A DNA stretch of 64,000 nucleotides from the NCBI RefSeq assembly GCF_001625595.1, contig NZ_AUXT01000112.1, positions 88,931 to 152,930 on the forward strand. The letters are read 5' to 3'. Numbering within the stretch: the first letter of the stretch is position 1; every line of letters begins with the position of its first letter. The position numbers and the translations under genes are program-made. Below, in pieces: positions 19,744-26,655 of the stretch. The notes beneath the pieces are model-generated. The model was not told the origin of the DNA and made no database searches. It saw only the letters and a program-made list of their open reading frames with translations. Source of the DNA: Pseudoalteromonas luteoviolacea NCIMB 1942. Its GTDB lineage: Bacteria > Pseudomonadota > Gammaproteobacteria > Enterobacterales > Alteromonadaceae.

Positions 19744-19848
19744 CCGCGGCCTGCCACGTTGCGTTCTATAGCCCTCGTCGGCTTAGCCACCGGCTTGAGC
19801 GGCAAAAAAGTCTTAAACTCGAAGGGGTTGAAGCACCATTAGTAGAGC

Positions 19849-19866
19849 GGTAGTCCTCTGACTACC
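19849..19866 (+). promoter_or_regulatory. Stem-loop in the rplM leader
   Basis: GGTAGTC, loop CTCT, GACTACC: a perfect 7-bp stem ending 33 bases before the rplM ATG. In E. coli, L13 represses its own rplM-rpsI mRNA through the leader. This hairpin is the obvious candidate element, but the L13 role here is inference. Confidence 0.45.
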
Positions 19867-19899
19867 AGTGGTTTTAACTGAAAACTTTGGATTTTATAA

Positions 19900-20328
19900 A
19901 TGAAAACGTTTGTTGCTAAACCAGAAACTGTAAAACGTGACTGGTACGTAGTTGACGCTGAAGGTAAAACTTTAGGTCGTATTGCTACTGAAATCGCTGC
20001 TCGCCTTCGCGGTAAGCACAAGGCTGAGTACACTCCACATGTTGACACTGGTGATTACATCATCGTTATCAACGCTGAGAAAGTTACTGTAACTGGTAAC
20101 AAAGCTCAGCAAAAAATGTACTACGCTCACTCTGGTTATCCAGGTGGTCTTAAGTCTGTTAACTTCGAAAAACTTCAAGCTAAAAAGCCTGAAATGATCA
20201 TCGAAAAAGCAGTTAAAGGCATGTTACCTCGCGGTCCTCTAGGTCGTGAAATGTTCCGTAAGCTTAAAGTTTACGCTGGTAACGAGCACAACCATGCGGC
20301 ACAACAGCCTCAGGTTCTAGACATTTAA
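19900..20328 (+). CDS. rplM: 50S ribosomal protein L13
   Basis: Large-subunit ribosomal protein L13, 142 aa, exactly the E. coli length; early-binding assembly protein. The N terminus [20 protein letters not shown], split by the family block [20 protein letters not shown] and [19 protein letters not shown], is diagnostic. Codon use is strongly biased to GGT, CGT and AAC, as expected for high expression. rpsI follows 11 bp downstream. Confidence 0.99.
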   Translation: MKTFVAKPETVKRDWYVVDAEGKTLGRIATEIAARLRGKHKAEYTPHVDTGDYIIVINAEKVTVTGNKAQQKMYYAHSGYPGGLKSVNFEKLQAKKPEMIIEKAVKGMLPRGPLGREMFRKLKVYAGNEHNHAAQQPQVLDI

Positions 20329-20339
20329 GGAGCACTATC

Positions 20340-20729
20340 ATGGCAAATCAATACTACGGTACAGGTCGTCGTAAAAGTTCAAGTGCTCGCGTATTCTTAC
20401 GCCCAGGCACTGGCAACATCGTAATTAATCAACGTTCTATCGAAGAATACTTCGGTCGTGAAACTTCTCGTATGGTTGTTCGTCAGCCATTAGAGCTAGT
20501 TGAACTAACTGAGAAGTTTGACCTATACATCACTGTTGAAGGTGGTGGTATGACTGGTCAAGCTGGCGCAATCCGCCACGGTATCACTCGTGCACTAATG
20601 GAGTTTGACGAGTCACTACGTCCAGCTCTACGTAAAGCTGGCTTCGTTACTCGTGACGCTCGTCGCGTTGAACGTAAGAAAGTTGGTCTTAAGAAAGCAC
20701 GTAAGAAGACACAGTTCTCAAAACGTTAA
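20340..20729 (+). CDS. rpsI: 30S ribosomal protein S9
   Basis: Small-subunit protein S9, 129 aa. The start [14 protein letters not shown] and the C terminus ending [12 protein letters not shown], whose tail contacts P-site tRNA, are conserved. AAGGAGC lies before the ATG. It forms an operon with rplM and ends at a strong terminator. Confidence 0.99.
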   Translation: MANQYYGTGRRKSSSARVFLRPGTGNIVINQRSIEEYFGRETSRMVVRQPLELVELTEKFDLYITVEGGGMTGQAGAIRHGITRALMEFDESLRPALRKAGFVTRDARRVERKKVGLKKARKKTQFSKR

Positions 20730-20751
20730 TTTATTACGTTTCAGAATTTGC

Positions 20752-20779
20752 AAAAACCCAGCCTTGTGCTGGGTTTTTT
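20752..20779 (+). terminator. rpsI terminator
   Basis: AAAAACCCAGC, loop CTTGT, GCTGGGTTTTTT: a GC-rich 6-bp core stem extended by A-T pairs, with a T tract. A classic intrinsic terminator 22 bp after the rpsI stop. Confidence 0.95.
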
Positions 20780-21215
20780 GTTTTGTAACATTGTGCTTTG
20801 TTCTGTGCCTTGGCTTTTGTTATTCCCATCTTTCTTCGCTGAATTTAATAAACTTTCAAAAAACTCTAAAAATTAGCATTGTTGAACGTTTAACCATCAA
20901 ATTATTTGCTACACTTGCATGGCAAGTAAATTATTCGCGATTTGAACTGATTAATTTTCTGTTGATTTAGGCAGAGGTTGATCTTGGTCAGAGAATCGTT
21001 GCATAAGACGTCATATCATAACCTGTCGTTTCTAATTTTGGCTGTTATTTGAAGTAATTATCGCTTTGATAGCATCTAAAGTGGAATAGTAATAACCCTG
21101 TAATATATAGGGTTTTACTTATGATCGCGTCTATTTTGAAATATCTTAAAATTAACCTGCTGTAACTGATGTTCTCAATATAGCAAGTGTTGAGGATCAT
21201 AGTGGAGATAAGTGG
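20780..21215 (+). promoter_or_regulatory. Gene-free region upstream of petA
   Basis: The 436-bp AT-rich gap has no credible ORF. An extended -10, TGC-TACACT (TACACT at 20910-20915), is the best promoter-like match and would give a leader of about 300 nt. A second weak option is TTGAAA at 21136 without a good -10. A hairpin AACCCT (21094-21099) / AGGGTT (21109-21114) followed by two further T lies between the two and could attenuate the longer transcript. All of this is prediction. Confidence 0.3.
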
Positions 21216-21806
21216 ATGAGCAATGCGCCTGTAGACAACAGCCGACGTCGCTTTTTAACTATCGCTACCTCTGTTGTAGGTGGCGTTGGTGCGGCTGGAG
21301 CTGCTGTTCCTTTTATTGCGTCTTGGAATCCAAGTGAGCGTGCTAAATCTGCAGGGGCTCCTGTAGAAGTGGACATTAGCAAACTTGAGCCTGGACAATT
21401 AATTCGTGTTGAGTGGCGAGGTAAGCCTGTATGGGTTATTTATCGCACCCCAAAAATGCTAGAACAAATGAAACAACACGAAGACCAACTTCGTGACCCT
21501 AATTCCGATGAAGCGCAACAACTTGAATCGGCAAAGAATAACTACCGCTCTAAGCGTGAAGAGATTTTTGTCGCAGTTGGGATTTGTACCCACTTGGGTT
21601 GCTCTCCAACGTTTATGAATGGTGGGTTTGGTGAAAAAGTTGAGGGCACAGCGGATGGCTTCTTCTGCCCGTGTCACGGCTCCAAATTTGATATGGCTGG
21701 GCGAGTTTTTCAAAACGTCCCAGCACCGTTAAATCTGGAGATCCCGCCATACACCTTTCTAGATGACACCACTATCTTAGTGGGTGAAGAACAAGAGGTG
21801 GCGTAA
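21216..21806 (+). CDS. petA: Ubiquinol-cytochrome c reductase Rieske subunit
   Basis: Rieske 2Fe-2S subunit of the cytochrome bc1 complex, 196 aa. The N terminus has a Tat signal-anchor (NSRRRFLT at 8-15 and a hydrophobic stretch to about 36). Cluster ligands are C124 and H126 in CTHLGC and C151 and H154 in CPCHGS, with C129 and C153 forming the disulfide. It takes electrons from quinol and passes them to cytochrome c1. The stop overlaps the petB start by one base. Confidence 0.97.
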   Translation: MSNAPVDNSRRRFLTIATSVVGGVGAAGAAVPFIASWNPSERAKSAGAPVEVDISKLEPGQLIRVEWRGKPVWVIYRTPKMLEQMKQHEDQLRDPNSDEAQQLESAKNNYRSKREEIFVAVGICTHLGCSPTFMNGGFGEKVEGTADGFFCPCHGSKFDMAGRVFQNVPAPLNLEIPPYTFLDDTTILVGEEQEVA

Positions 21807-23134
21807 TGACTAGTAAATACGAAGAACAAACCGCTACGGGTGATAACACCACAACCAAATCAGGTGGTGTTGTGAGTTCAGTGGTCAATTGGATTGATGA
21901 CAGAATTCCGATGACTCGGGTCTGGAACATGCATATCGCGCAGTATCCAGCACCTAAAAACTTTAACTTCTGGTACCTTTTCGGTTCATTAGCTATCTTA
22001 GTATTGGTCAATCAAATTGTGACGGGTATTTGGTTGACGATGAACTTTGTGCCTTCTGCTGAAGGGGCGTTTGCGTCAGTTGAGTACATCATGCGTGATG
22101 TTGAATACGGCTGGCTATTACGTTATCTTCACTCTACAGGTGCTTCAGCATTTTTCGTTGTTGTTTACCTACATATGTTCCGAGGTATGATCTACGGCTC
22201 TTATCAAAAGCCCAGAGAGCTGTTGTGGTTATTTGGTATGTTGATCTTCCTTGCGCTGATGGCTGAAGCATTTATGGGTTACTTATTACCTTGGGGGCAG
22301 ATGTCGTTCTGGGGTGCGCAGGTAATCATTTCATTGTTTGGTGCTATTCCAGTAATTGGTGAAGACTTAACTCTATGGATCCGTGGGGATTATGTTATCT
22401 CAGGAGCCACACTGAACCGCTTCTTTGCTTTGCATGTCATTGCATTGCCACTGGTGTTGGTGATTCTTGTTTTCCTACATATTGTGGCGTTGCATGAAGT
22501 TGGCTCGAACAACCCTGATGGTATTGAGGTTAAGCGCAAAAAAGGCTCTGTTGCAGAAGAGGACAAACCTAAATTTAAGTTCCATGAATATTATACCAGC
22601 AAAAAAGATGTGGTTGATGCTATCCCATTCCACCCATATTACACAGTTAAGGACATTTTGGGAGTCGCTGGGTTCTTAATTTTGTTCTGTTGGGTAGTAT
22701 TCTTTATGCCTGAAATGAATGGTTTCTTCCTCGAAGCCCCTAACTTTGAGGCAGCAAACCCACTTAAAACACCAGAACATATCTTCCCTGTTTGGTATTT
22801 TACGCCTTTCTATGCGATTTTACGTGCTATTCCTGATAAACTATTTGGGGTAGTGGCTATGGGGGCCTCAATTGTGATGCTGGCACTGTTACCATGGCTG
22901 GATAGAGGAAAAGTTCGCTCTATTCGTTATCGTAGTGTTTGGCACAAGTTGAATATTGCCCAGTTTGTTGTGACCTTCCTTATCTTAGGCTGGGCAGGTG
23001 CGACGCCTCAAACTGTGCAATCAACCATTTTGTCTCAGATTTGTACTGTGACGTATTTCATGTTCTTTGTATTACTTTATGTATACTCCAAGAACGAAGT
23101 AACAAAGCCACTACCAACGAGGTTGACGAAATGA
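21806..23134 (+). CDS. petB: Ubiquinol-cytochrome c reductase cytochrome b
   Basis: Cytochrome b subunit of bc1, 442 aa, the long form. Haem ligands are in HSTGASAFFVVVYLHMFR (helix B) and FFALHVIALPLVLVILVFLH (helix D). The Qo-site PEWY motif has diverged to PVWY in HIFPVWYFTPFYAILRAIPD, as in many proteobacteria. Eight membrane helices can be traced, with N- and C-terminal halves separated by a charged loop near 225-245. Overlaps petA by one base and petC by four. Confidence 0.96.
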   Translation: MTSKYEEQTATGDNTTTKSGGVVSSVVNWIDDRIPMTRVWNMHIAQYPAPKNFNFWYLFGSLAILVLVNQIVTGIWLTMNFVPSAEGAFASVEYIMRDVEYGWLLRYLHSTGASAFFVVVYLHMFRGMIYGSYQKPRELLWLFGMLIFLALMAEAFMGYLLPWGQMSFWGAQVIISLFGAIPVIGEDLTLWIRGDYVISGATLNRFFALHVIALPLVLVILVFLHIVALHEVGSNNPDGIEVKRKKGSVAEEDKPKFKFHEYYTSKKDVVDAIPFHPYYTVKDILGVAGFLILFCWVVFFMPEMNGFFLEAPNFEAANPLKTPEHIFPVWYFTPFYAILRAIPDKLFGVVAMGASIVMLALLPWLDRGKVRSIRYRSVWHKLNIAQFVVTFLILGWAGATPQTVQSTILSQICTVTYFMFFVLLYVYSKNEVTKPLPTRLTK

Positions 23135-23868
23135 TGAAAAAGCTATTGATCGGTTTATTCGCATTATTGCCAACCTTTACAATGGCAGCAGGTCCAACAA
23201 TGCCATTGATGGACGCTAACATTGACCTAAGGGATAAAGCTTCATTACAGCGTGGCGCCAAATTGTTTATGAACTACTGTTTGGGTTGTCACCAGATGCA
23301 GTACCAGCGTTACGAGCGTACGTTTCGTGATATTGGTATTCCAGTAGAAATAGGTAAAGAGACATTAATTTTTGATGACTCTAAAGTGGGTTCGCATATT
23401 CTCAATGCTATGTCTAAAGAGGATGCTGCGAAATGGTTTGGTGCTGCGCCGCCAGACTTAACGTTGATATCTCGTGTTAAATCGCCAGATTATATCTACA
23501 CCTACTTAAAGTCATTTTACAGAGATGAGTCTCGTCCTTTTGGTGTGAATAATGTTGTGTTCCCACTGGTGGGGATGCCTCACGTTCTGCAAGAACTGCA
23601 AGGTTTACCGATGCCAATCACTGAAGAAGTGGTTGAAGGTGATGAAACTGTAACCAAAGTTGTGGGTGTTGAAACTGACGGCTCCGGTGAGATGAGTGAC
23701 GATGAATACGACCAAGCCGCAAGAGACCTTACAAACTTTTTAGCGTATGTGGGGGAACCTTCGCGACTAGAATCTGAGGCAATAGGTATCAAAGTGCTCG
23801 GATTCTTGGTAATCTTCTTCATCTTAGCTTTCTTCTTGAAGAAAGAGTACTGGAGAGACGTTCATTAA
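23131..23868 (+). CDS. petC: Ubiquinol-cytochrome c reductase cytochrome c1
   Basis: Cytochrome c1, 245 aa from ATG 23131 (ATGA overlap with petB, GAGG eight bases upstream); the frame is open further upstream inside petB but that part is out of frame with the gene. The signal peptide ends near TFTMAAGP (about 20). The haem motif CLGCH is at 50-54. A C-terminal anchor (VLGFLVIFFILAFFLKKEYW) holds the periplasmic domain to the membrane. An acidic insertion lies at about 165-195 (EEVVEGDETVTKVVG). Confidence 0.96.
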   Translation: MMKKLLIGLFALLPTFTMAAGPTMPLMDANIDLRDKASLQRGAKLFMNYCLGCHQMQYQRYERTFRDIGIPVEIGKETLIFDDSKVGSHILNAMSKEDAAKWFGAAPPDLTLISRVKSPDYIYTYLKSFYRDESRPFGVNNVVFPLVGMPHVLQELQGLPMPITEEVVEGDETVTKVVGVETDGSGEMSDDEYDQAARDLTNFLAYVGEPSRLESEAIGIKVLGFLVIFFILAFFLKKEYWRDVH

Positions 23869-23895
23869 TTTGAACACTCAATGGTGATTTTAGGT

Positions 23896-23917
23896 AATAG
23901 GGGCTTTTGCCCCTATT
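23896..23917 (+). terminator. petABC terminator
   Basis: AATAGGGGC, loop TTTT, GCCCCTATT: a perfect 9-bp stem 28 bp after the petC stop. The following bases (GCTGTTTAAAG) are only moderately T-rich. Confidence 0.75.
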
Positions 23918-23966
23918 GCTGTTTAAAGTGATTTGATTACTTTGTGATTATTTTATGGAGGTAGGC

Positions 23967-24590
23967 ATGGCCGTAGCTGCCAACAAGCGCCCAGTTATGA
24001 CTCTTTTTTCTGGTGCAAACTGTATGTATAGCCATCAGGTTCGTATTGTTTTAGCAGAAAAAGGTGTAAGTGTTGATATTCATCTGGCTGAAAAGGATAA
24101 CTTGCCAGAAGCGCTACACGAAATTAACCCATATGGTACTGTACCAACCTTGATCGACCGTGAACTAGGTTTGTACCAAGCAAATATCATTATGGAATAT
24201 TTGGATGAGCGTTTCCCACATCCACCGTTAATGCCAGTATACCCAGTAATGCGTGGCCGCAGTCGTTTGATGATGCACCGCATTGAAAGCGATTGGTATA
24301 GCCTTGCTGAGAGAATTACGACTGGAAATGATGCTGAAGGCGCTCGTAAAGAGTTAACAGAAGCATTACTTGCTGTAGCACCTATCTTCGGTGAAGCACC
24401 TTACTTTATGAGTGAAGAGTTTAGCTTAGTTGATTGTTTTATGGCGCCACTATTATGGCGTCTGCCTCAGCTAGGTATTGAGCTAACTGGCAGTGGTGCA
24501 AGCGAATTGAAAGATTATATGTTACGTCTATTTGAACGTGAGTCTTTCCAAGCATCGTTAACTGATATCGAGCGCGAGATCCGCAGCTAA
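23967..24590 (+). CDS. sspA: Stringent starvation protein A
   Basis: RNA-polymerase-associated GST-fold protein, 207 aa. In E. coli it binds RNAP with sigma-70 and alters transcription in stationary phase and acid stress. It matches E. coli SspA in MAVAANKRPVMTLFSG, IIMEYLDERFPHPPLMPVYP and FSLVDCFMAPLLWRLPQLGI. The start at 23967 has GGAGG five bases upstream and begins exactly like E. coli SspA; an ATG 12 bp upstream is rejected. The stop overlaps the sspB start by one base. Confidence 0.96.
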   Translation: MAVAANKRPVMTLFSGANCMYSHQVRIVLAEKGVSVDIHLAEKDNLPEALHEINPYGTVPTLIDRELGLYQANIIMEYLDERFPHPPLMPVYPVMRGRSRLMMHRIESDWYSLAERITTGNDAEGARKELTEALLAVAPIFGEAPYFMSEEFSLVDCFMAPLLWRLPQLGIELTGSGASELKDYMLRLFERESFQASLTDIEREIRS

Positions 24591-25039
24591 TGACGTCTAA
24601 TCGACCTTATTTGCTTAGGGCGTTTTACGATTGGATTGTGGATAATCAATGTACGCCACACATTGTAGTCAACGCACATTATCCACAGGCTCAAGTCCCA
24701 GTACAATTTGTCCAAGATGGACAAATTGTACTGAATGTGAGTCCAAGTGCCGCCAATAACTTTATGATGGACAAAGAAGCGCTGAGTTTTAGTGCACGGT
24801 TCTCAGGGCAGCCCATGCAGGTATATGTTCCTGTTGGTGCAGTGCTGGCAATCTATGCAAGAGAAAATGGCGAAGGTACTATCTTCTCTGAGTCAAATTT
24901 GGAAGAAGAGTATTCGCAAGACGTTGATGAAGTTGAGCATGAGCCAACCGTTGAAGAACCAGACTCTTCTCAGTCAAAAGAGTCAAGCTCTGGCGAAGAG
25001 AAGCCCAAAAAGGGCGCTCACTTGCGCGTAATAAAATGA
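24590..25039 (+). CDS. sspB: ClpXP adaptor SspB
   Basis: Adaptor that delivers ssrA-tagged proteins to ClpXP; 149 aa. The substrate-binding dimer domain is at about 1-110 (RPYLLRAFYDWIVDNQCTPH, DGQIVLNVSPSAANN, VPVGAVLAIYARENGEGTIF). An acidic, low-complexity linker follows, and the C-terminal KKGAHLRVIK matches the ClpX-binding tail of E. coli SspB (RGxxxLRVVK). A perfect 15-bp inverted repeat lies inside the coding sequence at 24699-24733. It forms an operon with sspA. Confidence 0.97.
   Translation: MTSNRPYLLRAFYDWIVDNQCTPHIVVNAHYPQAQVPVQFVQDGQIVLNVSPSAANNFMMDKEALSFSARFSGQPMQVYVPVGAVLAIYARENGEGTIFSESNLEEEYSQDVDEVEHEPTVEEPDSSQSKESSSGEEKPKKGAHLRVIK
24699..24733 (+). repeat. Perfect 15-bp inverted repeat inside sspB
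   Basis: CAGTACAATTTGTCC (24699-24713), loop AAGAT, GGACAAATTGTACTG (24719-24733). The stem codes for conserved SspB residues (QFVQDGQIVLN) and is not followed by a T tract. Such a stem should form readily in the mRNA. Its role is unknown. Confidence 0.85.
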
Positions 25040-25041
25040 TA

Positions 25042-25067
25042 AAAAAACCTGCTAATGCAGGTTTTTT
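25042..25067. terminator. Bidirectional terminator sspB/dolP
   Basis: AAAAAACCTGC, loop TAAT, GCAGGTTTTTT. A runs on one side and T on the other allow termination from sspB (+) and from dolP (-), which ends 24 bp further on. Confidence 0.95.
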
Positions 25068-25090
25068 CTTTTAAGCTTTTTAAAGTGGTA

Positions 25091-25657
25091 TTAAAGATAT
25101 TCGAAGGCCTTGATAACCCTTTCAACGCCATGAATATTGCGAGCAATATCGACGGCTTTATCAGCTTCATTTTTATCAACCATCCCCATTAAAAAAACCT
25201 CAGCATTTTCGGTAATAACTTTTATATTGCTGCCATTCACATTGTCATTAGCGAGTAATTGTGTTTTCACTTTAGAGGTCAGCCAAGTATCGTGAGTTTG
25301 CGTTGATAGGCCAATATTGCTGCCAATTCTGACTTGATTGAGCAAGCGCTTTACACCCATTAAATTGGTAACAGCGCTGTTTGCCTCGGTGCGCATTTCC
25401 TCATTGGCGACCTGTCCTGTCAATAATACGGTGCCATTGACACTGACGACATTAATGTTGGCATGTTTAGCTAAGCGTGGGATCTGCTTTAGCGCCAATG
25501 TGGCCTTTATTTCAATGCTGTTGTCATCGATTTGCGAGCCGATTGTGCGTCTATCGTTTGCAGCGGATACCGCACTAGCAGTGCCTGCGACGACAGCAAC
25601 GGCGCAGCCTTGGATAAATAAAATAGCACAAAGCAACAAGATGGATCTTAAATACAT
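25091..25657 (-). CDS. dolP: BON-domain lipoprotein DolP (YraP)
   Basis: Outer-membrane lipoprotein with two BON domains, 188 aa (E. coli 191); in E. coli it supports outer-membrane integrity and BAM function. The ATG at 25657 lies one base after the diaA stop and starts a lipoprotein signal (LRSILLLCAILFIQGC, lipid Cys about 17). BON1 covers about 45-115 and BON2 about 120-186, the second with VKTQLLANDNVNGSNIKV and VFLMGMVDKNEADKAV. The frame is open upstream inside diaA, but that start is rejected. Same order as in E. coli (yraM to yraP). Confidence 0.93.
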   Translation of the reverse strand: MYLRSILLLCAILFIQGCAVAVVAGTASAVSAANDRRTIGSQIDDNSIEIKATLALKQIPRLAKHANINVVSVNGTVLLTGQVANEEMRTEANSAVTNLMGVKRLLNQVRIGSNIGLSTQTHDTWLTSKVKTQLLANDNVNGSNIKVITENAEVFLMGMVDKNEADKAVDIARNIHGVERVIKAFEYL

Positions 25658-25658
25658 A

Positions 25659-26243
25659 CTAATCATCCTGAGGGAAAAGAATATTATCAATAAGTTGGCT
25701 GAGACAATGCACGGTAAATAAATGAGACTCAAGAATACGACTCGCTCGTTTACTTGGCATGCGAATTTCAACATCATTGGGCCCTAACAAACCGGTTAAC
25801 TCCCCCCCATCATTACCAGTTAAAGCGATGACCTTTAAGTCTTTAGTCAGTGCTGATTCCACCGCGCTGATGACTTCTTTTTCATTCCCGTTAACAGCAA
25901 TTGCAAATAGGAGATCTCCTTCTTGCGCAATGGCCCTAATTTGTCTTGCGAAGAGTTCATGGTGTGCGGTAGGTGCTTGACCACTCAAGTTAATATTCGA
26001 CTGGCTAAGCGTCAGTGCGGGTAAGCATGGACGTTCAGTTTCATAGAAATTGATAAGTAAACTGGCAAAATGTTCAGCAAGCATATGGCTACTTGGCACC
26101 CCGCAACATATTAACTTATTACCATTAATTAATGTTTGCGATATGACATAAGCGGCGGTTTCTAATTGCTCTGCGACTGCTTCTCCGGCAGCGATCTGTG
26201 CCTGTATACTCTCGGTAAAGATGGCTTTGATAGATTCTTGCAT
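25659..26243 (-). CDS. diaA: DnaA initiator-associating protein DiaA
   Basis: SIS-domain tetrameric protein that binds DnaA and promotes its assembly at oriC; 194 aa (E. coli 196). The SIS core LICCGVPSSHMLAEHFASLL has lost the glycine-rich GNGGSA form of GmhA-like enzymes at this position, and the block TERPCLPALTLSQSNIN is DiaA-like. GmhA (phosphoheptose isomerase) is the alternative, but the yraN-diaA-dolP context favours DiaA. Confidence 0.88.
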   Translation of the reverse strand: MQESIKAIFTESIQAQIAAGEAVAEQLETAAYVISQTLINGNKLICCGVPSSHMLAEHFASLLINFYETERPCLPALTLSQSNINLSGQAPTAHHELFARQIRAIAQEGDLLFAIAVNGNEKEVISAVESALTKDLKVIALTGNDGGELTGLLGPNDVEIRMPSKRASRILESHLFTVHCLSQLIDNILFPQDD

Positions 26244-26244
26244 A

Positions 26245-26610
26245 TTAAAAAACGTTCTTTATCCATTGTATAGCGTGAGGACTATCCCCCTGTATTGCAA
26301 CAAAGTCTACGCGTAGAGCACGATTATGCAAGGCATAATCTTGAGTATATTGATAAATACTGCGTCTCAAACACTGCTGCTTTTTAGCCGATAATGCATT
26401 TACTGCACCACCATAGGCTTTACTTTTTCTAAATTTCACTTCAACAAAAACCCAAGTATCCGCTTCTCTCATAATTAGGTCGATTTCTCCAAAGCGGCAC
26501 AGGTAATTGCGAGTGACAGCTGTAAGACCTTGCTTTATCAGATATTGTTCCGCAACTATTTCGTAGTGCTGACCTTTTGCACGGGTATTGCCAAATAATC
26601 CTTTTAGCAT
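26245..26610 (-). CDS. yraN: UPF0102 endonuclease-like protein YraN
   Basis: 121-aa YraN/UPF0102 protein with a restriction-endonuclease-like fold. Motifs GEIDLIM (Asp) and WVFVEVKFRK (ExK) are the nuclease-like active residues. Function remains unproven in most bacteria. It stands two bases before diaA and is followed upstream by lpoA, the standard order. Confidence 0.92.
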   Translation of the reverse strand: MLKGLFGNTRAKGQHYEIVAEQYLIKQGLTAVTRNYLCRFGEIDLIMREADTWVFVEVKFRKSKAYGGAVNALSAKKQQCLRRSIYQYTQDYALHNRALRVDFVAIQGDSPHAIQWIKNVF

Positions 26611-26655
26611 AACAGTTCCTTTTTTTAGTCTCCTTTGATCAGCAACACAGTCATT

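Noticed and set aside
19841..19875. tRNA-like look of the rplM leader hairpin
   Set aside because: No acceptor stem, T arm or anticodon arrangement can be drawn around it.
20605..20970. 121-codon ORF overlapping rpsI
   Set aside because: It is a shifted frame of rpsI that continues through the rpsI terminator.
22939..23130. N-terminal extension of the petC frame
   Set aside because: It runs inside petB in another frame; the true start with signal peptide is ATG 23131.
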